From CAIWHR01 sp040006895 (GTDB lineage: Bacteria; Pseudomonadota; Gammaproteobacteria; Burkholderiales; Casimicrobiaceae): a stretch of DNA of 9,245 nt. Both the position numbers and the translations under genes were made by a program. Below the pieces are notes generated by a model. That model had not been told where the DNA came from. It saw only the letters and a program-made list of their open reading frames with translations, and made no database searches. Of the stretch, positions 6,028-9,245 are shown one piece after another. The stretch spans positions 1-9,245 of the forward strand of contig JBDTWB010000166.1 in NCBI GenBank assembly GCA_040006895.1, written 5' to 3'. Every line of letters starts with the position of its first letter. The first letter of the stretch is position 1.

Positions 6028-6104
6028 CCGCGTCCGGAGAAAGCGGGCCTCTGGCCGCGAACGACGCGTATGATTACGCGGCCACGGTGTACGGAGTGGC
6101 GGTG

Positions 6105-6791
6105 ATGGTGCGTCGACGCAAGGCCGATCGGGACGTCCCGTGGTTCGTGCGCTTGACCGCGGCGCGTCGGATCGCCGTGGTCATTGCCGTTGCTGTCTTC
6201 ATTTTCCTGATCCAATCGAACGATGTGAGTCTCGCCAAGCGACTGCTCCTCGGCTGGGACGGGGCGGCGCTCACCTACCTCGCGCTGGCGTGGACCACGA
6301 TCTTTCGCACCGACGCGGAGCTGACGCACATGCGCGCCCGTGAGTACGACCAGAGCGGGTTCGCAATCTTCCTGCTGGTCCTGGCGGCCGCGTGCGCGAG
6401 TGTGGTGGCCATAACCATTGTCGTGGCCGACGTGAAGGGGCTTTCGACGTGGGCCCGGCTGGCGCACCTTGCAATGTCGGTCGGAGCGCTCGTGCTTTCG
6501 TGGATGCTGATCCAGACGCTGTTCACCTTCCATTACGCCCACCAGTACTATATTCCCGAGGAGGGCGAGGACGAGCCTCGCGGGGGCCTCAAGTTTCCCG
6601 GTGGCGAGGAGCCTGCCTACCTCGACTTTGCCTACTACGCCTTCGTGATCGGCATGACTTCGCAGGTTTCCGACGTCGCCGTCACCGGCCCGCATATGCG
6701 CCGCACCGCATTGGCCCACGGCGTCCTGAGTTTCATCTTCAATATCGCCGTCCTGGCGTTGAGCATCAACGTCTTCAGCAGCATCCTCTAG
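6105..6791 (+). CDS. DUF1345 family integral membrane protein
   Basis: This is a 228-residue membrane protein recognised by the DUF1345 signature: a TLFTFHYAHQYY segment, then GGLKFPGGEEPAYLDFAYYAF, then FVIGMTSQVSDV (G183 onwards) and RRTALAHGVLSFIFN. About five or six hydrophobic helices are visible, beginning near residue 20 after a basic N-terminus (MVRRRK). Function is unknown in the family. GGAG at 6093-6096, eight bases upstream, supports ATG 6105; the adjacent GTG 6102 is possible. It lies 77 bases after the metallophosphoesterase gene with no terminator between, so it probably belongs to the same transcript. No promoter was found in the gap. Confidence 0.85.
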   Translation: MVRRRKADRDVPWFVRLTAARRIAVVIAVAVFIFLIQSNDVSLAKRLLLGWDGAALTYLALAWTTIFRTDAELTHMRAREYDQSGFAIFLLVLAAACASVVAITIVVADVKGLSTWARLAHLAMSVGALVLSWMLIQTLFTFHYAHQYYIPEEGEDEPRGGLKFPGGEEPAYLDFAYYAFVIGMTSQVSDVAVTGPHMRRTALAHGVLSFIFNIAVLALSINVFSSIL

Positions 6792-7226
6792 CCGCTGCGG
6801 CCTGAGCGTACGCAGGACCGCTGCGGTGCATGCGTAGTTAGGCGGAGCACGCGACAGGCAACGCACGGTGCTCGAGCGCCCCCCTGTTCCTGCCTGTTCC
6901 CTCCCGTATTCCTCGCTCCCGTTCCTGACTGGCGATCCGCGGGCTCCTCAGGTCAGCACCATTTCGCGTCCGGGAAGTGCGACGGCTTCGCGAGACCCTA
7001 GCCCATAAGGGCAAGCTGGCGCCGAGGAGCGTAGGGCAGCCACGACCGGATCGGATGGCGCTTTTGCCGGCAGCGGGGCAGAGATCGACCCAGTGCGGCG
7101 ATCCGCCTGGCAAAGCCCCTGCGGATCACCAAGGTTTGCGATTTGCTTGCCCCGCCGGAGCCGATCGATTAAGTTGGCCGGTCTTTCAGACTAGACCCGA
7201 GACGGCGCTCCAAACGAATAACGACG
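6792..7226. other. 435-base non-coding gap between the DUF1345 and DASS transporter genes
   Basis: No protein-coding frame here looks real. Near the left side, CCGCTGCGG occurs twice (6792-6800 and 6818-6826) flanking the palindrome GCGTACGC (6806-6813). An inverted repeat GAGCAC/GTGCTC (6845-6850 with 6868-6873) follows. Next is a strand-biased pyrimidine tract (about 6879-6926) with CCTGTTCC repeated ten bases apart. The right half holds several potential RNA stems (6996-7155). A weak promoter-like pair, TTGCTT (7144-7149) and GATTAA (7167-7172), precedes the transporter gene. No hairpin-plus-T-tract terminator was seen. Confidence 0.5.
6996..7155 (+). other. Potentially structured leader of the transporter gene
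   Basis: Several complementary segments cluster here. CCCTA (6996-7000) can pair with TAGGG (7032-7036) around a GCCC-ATAA-GGGC hairpin. GCTTTTGCCGGC (7060-7071) is nearly complementary to GCCTGGCAAAGC (7105-7116). GATCCGC (7100-7106) is fully complementary to GCGGATC (7121-7127). GCGGGGCA (7073-7080) is fully complementary to TGCCCCGC (7148-7155). The second and third pairings share bases 7105-7106 and the loop, so they compete. It matches no riboswitch class I recognise and could be chance in GC-rich DNA. Confidence 0.3.
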
Positions 7227-9170
7227 GTGGTGAACCCAGAACTGATCGACGTAATCGCGATCTCCGGCCTCGGCGGCCACGGTGTCGCGTTGCTGGCTTT
7301 CACCGTCCTCGTGTTCGGGCTGTTCATCTGGGACCGCTGGCCGATCGCGACCGTGTGCCTCGGCGTGCTGGTGGCGCTGCCCCTCCTGTTCCTGCTGTTT
7401 CCCTTCGAAACTCCGGACGGTCGGGTATCGCCTTTCCAGTTCTTCTCCGGCTTCGGCCACCAGGCGCTGATCGCCATTTCCGCCCTGATGATCCTGGGCC
7501 ATGGATTGGTGGTCACCGGCGCGCTGGAGCCCACGGCGCGCCGCCTTTCGGCGCTTCTCGGGACGCGGCCGCGCCTGGCGCTGCTGGCGGTCCTGGTCTC
7601 CGTGGCGGCCGCCAGCGGCGTGGTCAACGACACGCCGGTGGTGGTGATCATGATTCCCTTGATCCTCGGCGCGGTGCGGCGTGCCGAGCCTTCGCCGGCG
7701 ACGATGCTGATGCCGATGAACTTCGCCGTGCTGATCGGGGGCATGGCGACCACCATCGGCACCTCGACCAACCTTATCGTGGTGTCGATGGCCGCGGACA
7801 TGGGCGCCGCGCGGTTCTCGATGTTCGAGTTCTATCCGCTCGTCGCCATCGCCGCGGTGCCCGCGCTGCTCTACCTGTGGCTGGTGGCGCCGCGGATGTT
7901 GCGATCGGTGCCGGCCTCGAGCGAGGCCTACGCGAGTGAGATCTTCGACGCCGAGCTTCGGGTGGAAAAGGGGAGCTGGGCGGAGGGCAAGGAGCTCGAG
8001 GAGGCCCGCAAGAAGACGGAGAACGGCATGCGGGTGCTCGAGGTAGTCACCGCCGGCGGCGACCACCTCGGAATGTCGACGAACCGGCCCTTGCAGGAAG
8101 GTGACGTGATCCGGGTGCGCGACACTGTCGAGAACCTCAAGGAGTTCGAGGCGGTGCTGCAAGCGAGTCTGCATGGGCTCGATGCCGAGGCGACACCGGA
8201 GGCAAAGCCTTCCGAGGGGAAGAGCGACATGACGGCCGACGCGTCCAAGCCCGCGGCGGACGATCCAGCGGATGGAGGCGAGCCTCGCGCCCAGGAGGAT
8301 CCAGAGCTGCACGAGGTCGTCGCACAGCTCGTCGTCACCCCGGAGTCGCTGCTCGCCGGCCGTTCGGTGCGGCAGCTCCAGTTGGCCACGCATTACAATG
8401 TGATCGTCGTCGGGGTCCGGCAGGCGCGCACCGACGCTCGGTGGCATCGGCAGAATCTCGCCGACCGGCGCCTCGCCGAGGGCGACGTACTGCTGATCCA
8501 GGGCAAGCCGCGGGCGGTACGCGACGTGCAGAATGAGCGGCTCGGCTTGCTGCTGGACTCGCGCTACGTGCTGCCGCGGCAGCAGAAGGCGTGGACGGCC
8601 CTGCTCACCGTCATGGTCGTGGTCGTGCTCGCTGCCACCAAGCTGGTGCCCATCGCGTTGGCCGCGCTCGGCGGCGCGTTGGTGCTGCTGATTTCGCGCA
8701 GCCTGACCTGGCGGGATATAGGAGTGGCGCTCTCGGCGAAGGTCGTCATGCTGATCGCCGCCAGCCTGGCGCTCGGGCAGGCGTTGACGTTGACCGGCGG
8801 CACCGCCTATCTCGCCAGTCTCCTGGTCTCGGCCGCCGGGGCGCTGGCGCCGTCGATGATGCTGGCGCTGCTGATGGGGCTGATGGGCGCGATCACCAAT
8901 TTCGTGTCGAACAACGCCGCCGCGGCGATCGGTACGCCCCTCGCCGTCGATATCGCGCGTCAGCTCGGCCTTCCGCCCGAGCCGTTCATCCTCGCCGTGC
9001 TGTTCGGATGCAATCTCTGCTACCTGACGCCCATGGGCTACCAGACCAACCTCTTGGTGATGAATGCTGCGGGATATCGCTTCGGCGATTTCCTGCGCGT
9101 CGGCGTGCCGCTGTTCGCGCTCATGTGGGGCGTGCTGTCGCTACTCCTGATCCGGCAGTACGCGCTGTAA
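7227..9170 (+). CDS. DASS/SLC13-type membrane transporter with two TrkA-C (RCK_C)-like domains
   Basis: This 647-residue protein has the layout of bacterial SLC13-type (ArsB/NhaD-superfamily, ion-coupled anion) transporters. A first membrane bundle (about 1-235) carries S130-GVVNDT136 and G178-TSTN182. Two cytoplasmic TrkA-C-like domains follow (about 245-315 and 359-440, the second with RSVRQLQL and LAEGDVLLIQG). A second bundle (about 455-647) carries S561-NN563 and a CNLCYLTPMGYQTN segment. The SGVVNDT and SNN signatures are the usual substrate/sodium-site elements. Known substrates include dicarboxylates, sulfate and phosphate; which applies is not evident. Between the TrkA-C-like domains is a linker of about 43 residues rich in Glu, Asp, Ala, Lys and Pro. 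The start is one of two adjacent GTG codons (7227, 7230); no good ribosome binding site is visible for either. It appears monocistronic as far as the window shows. Confidence 0.9.
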   Translation: MVNPELIDVIAISGLGGHGVALLAFTVLVFGLFIWDRWPIATVCLGVLVALPLLFLLFPFETPDGRVSPFQFFSGFGHQALIAISALMILGHGLVVTGALEPTARRLSALLGTRPRLALLAVLVSVAAASGVVNDTPVVVIMIPLILGAVRRAEPSPATMLMPMNFAVLIGGMATTIGTSTNLIVVSMAADMGAARFSMFEFYPLVAIAAVPALLYLWLVAPRMLRSVPASSEAYASEIFDAELRVEKGSWAEGKELEEARKKTENGMRVLEVVTAGGDHLGMSTNRPLQEGDVIRVRDTVENLKEFEAVLQASLHGLDAEATPEAKPSEGKSDMTADASKPAADDPADGGEPRAQEDPELHEVVAQLVVTPESLLAGRSVRQLQLATHYNVIVVGVRQARTDARWHRQNLADRRLAEGDVLLIQGKPRAVRDVQNERLGLLLDSRYVLPRQQKAWTALLTVMVVVVLAATKLVPIALAALGGALVLLISRSLTWRDIGVALSAKVVMLIAASLALGQALTLTGGTAYLASLLVSAAGALAPSMMLALLMGLMGAITNFVSNNAAAAIGTPLAVDIARQLGLPPEPFILAVLFGCNLCYLTPMGYQTNLLVMNAAGYRFGDFLRVGVPLFALMWGVLSLLLIRQYAL

Positions 9171-9172
9171 GG

Positions 9173-9189
9173 GTCGATGCGTCATCGAC
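9173..9189 (+). terminator. Hairpin after the transporter stop codon
   Basis: GTCGATG and CATCGAC are perfect seven-base inverted copies around CGT, starting three bases after the stop codon at 9170. The position suits a terminator or 3'-end stabiliser, but no T-run follows and the three-base loop is tight. Confidence 0.35.
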
Positions 9190-9217
9190 GCGACGCCTGT
9201 GGTGATGCACGGTGGCG

Positions 9218-9240
9218 CTCAGTGGCCCTCAGTGGCCCTC
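9218..9240. repeat. 10-bp tandem direct repeat
   Basis: AGTGGCCCTC occurs twice in immediate succession (9221-9230 and 9231-9240), preceded by CTC as a partial third unit. It is two copies only, at the window edge, so the array may continue beyond. Confidence 0.7.
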
Positions 9241-9245
9241 TAGGG

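Noticed and set aside
6791..6826. Terminator formed by the two CCGCTGCGG copies
   Set aside because: The copies are direct, not inverted, so they do not pair with each other. The intervening palindrome gives only a very short stem and no T-run follows.
6838..7113. Minus-strand 91-codon frame in the gap before the transporter
   Set aside because: It has Arg/Ser/Gly-rich low-complexity composition, partly from a pyrimidine tract, with no recognisable domain or ribosome binding site.
7191..8447. Minus-strand 418-codon frame opposite the transporter
   Set aside because: It is His/Arg/Gly-rich and lacks any domain. The plus strand encodes a clear SLC13-type protein here.

Overview
The window is GC-rich, densely packed proteobacterial chromosome. 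Codon use (strong G/C at third positions), the TerC/YjbE-type and DUF1345 proteins and the riboswitch class point to a beta- or gammaproteobacterium, with beta more likely. This is an impression from the proteins, not a placement. There are no tRNA or rRNA genes, CRISPR arrays, insertion sequences or phage genes.

Left end, minus strand (1-1258): a LysR-type regulator runs off the left edge. Its leader contains a clear yybP-ykoY manganese riboswitch (1092-1197), a good sigma70-type promoter upstream (1230-1258), an alternative hairpin that competes with the aptamer's closing helix (1076-1099), and a strand that can mask the regulator's ribosome binding site (1064-1074 with 983-992). This riboswitch class is best known in front of manganese exporters, whereas here it reads into a transcription factor.

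Divergent, plus strand (1384-2640): a TerC-family membrane protein, the family that includes Mn2+ exporters, is fused in frame to a universal-stress-protein domain. A strong internal ribosome binding site and ATG lie at the domain junction. The riboswitch and TerC together suggest a manganese-homeostasis locus in which the LysR protein may control the divergent exporter.

Middle (2641-6791, plus strand): a poorly supported single-TM hypothetical protein and a strong hairpin come first. They are followed by a compact cluster of PAP2-family lipid phosphatase, diacylglycerol-kinase-type lipid kinase, CpdA-like metallophosphoesterase and DUF1345 membrane protein. The first three are separated by only a few bases, so they are probably one transcription unit concerned with lipid phosphate turnover.

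Right end: a 435-base non-coding gap with several competing stems, then a DASS/SLC13-type transporter carrying two TrkA-C-like domains joined by an acidic linker, then a short hairpin and a 10-bp tandem repeat at the edge. No classical hairpin-plus-U-tract terminator was found.
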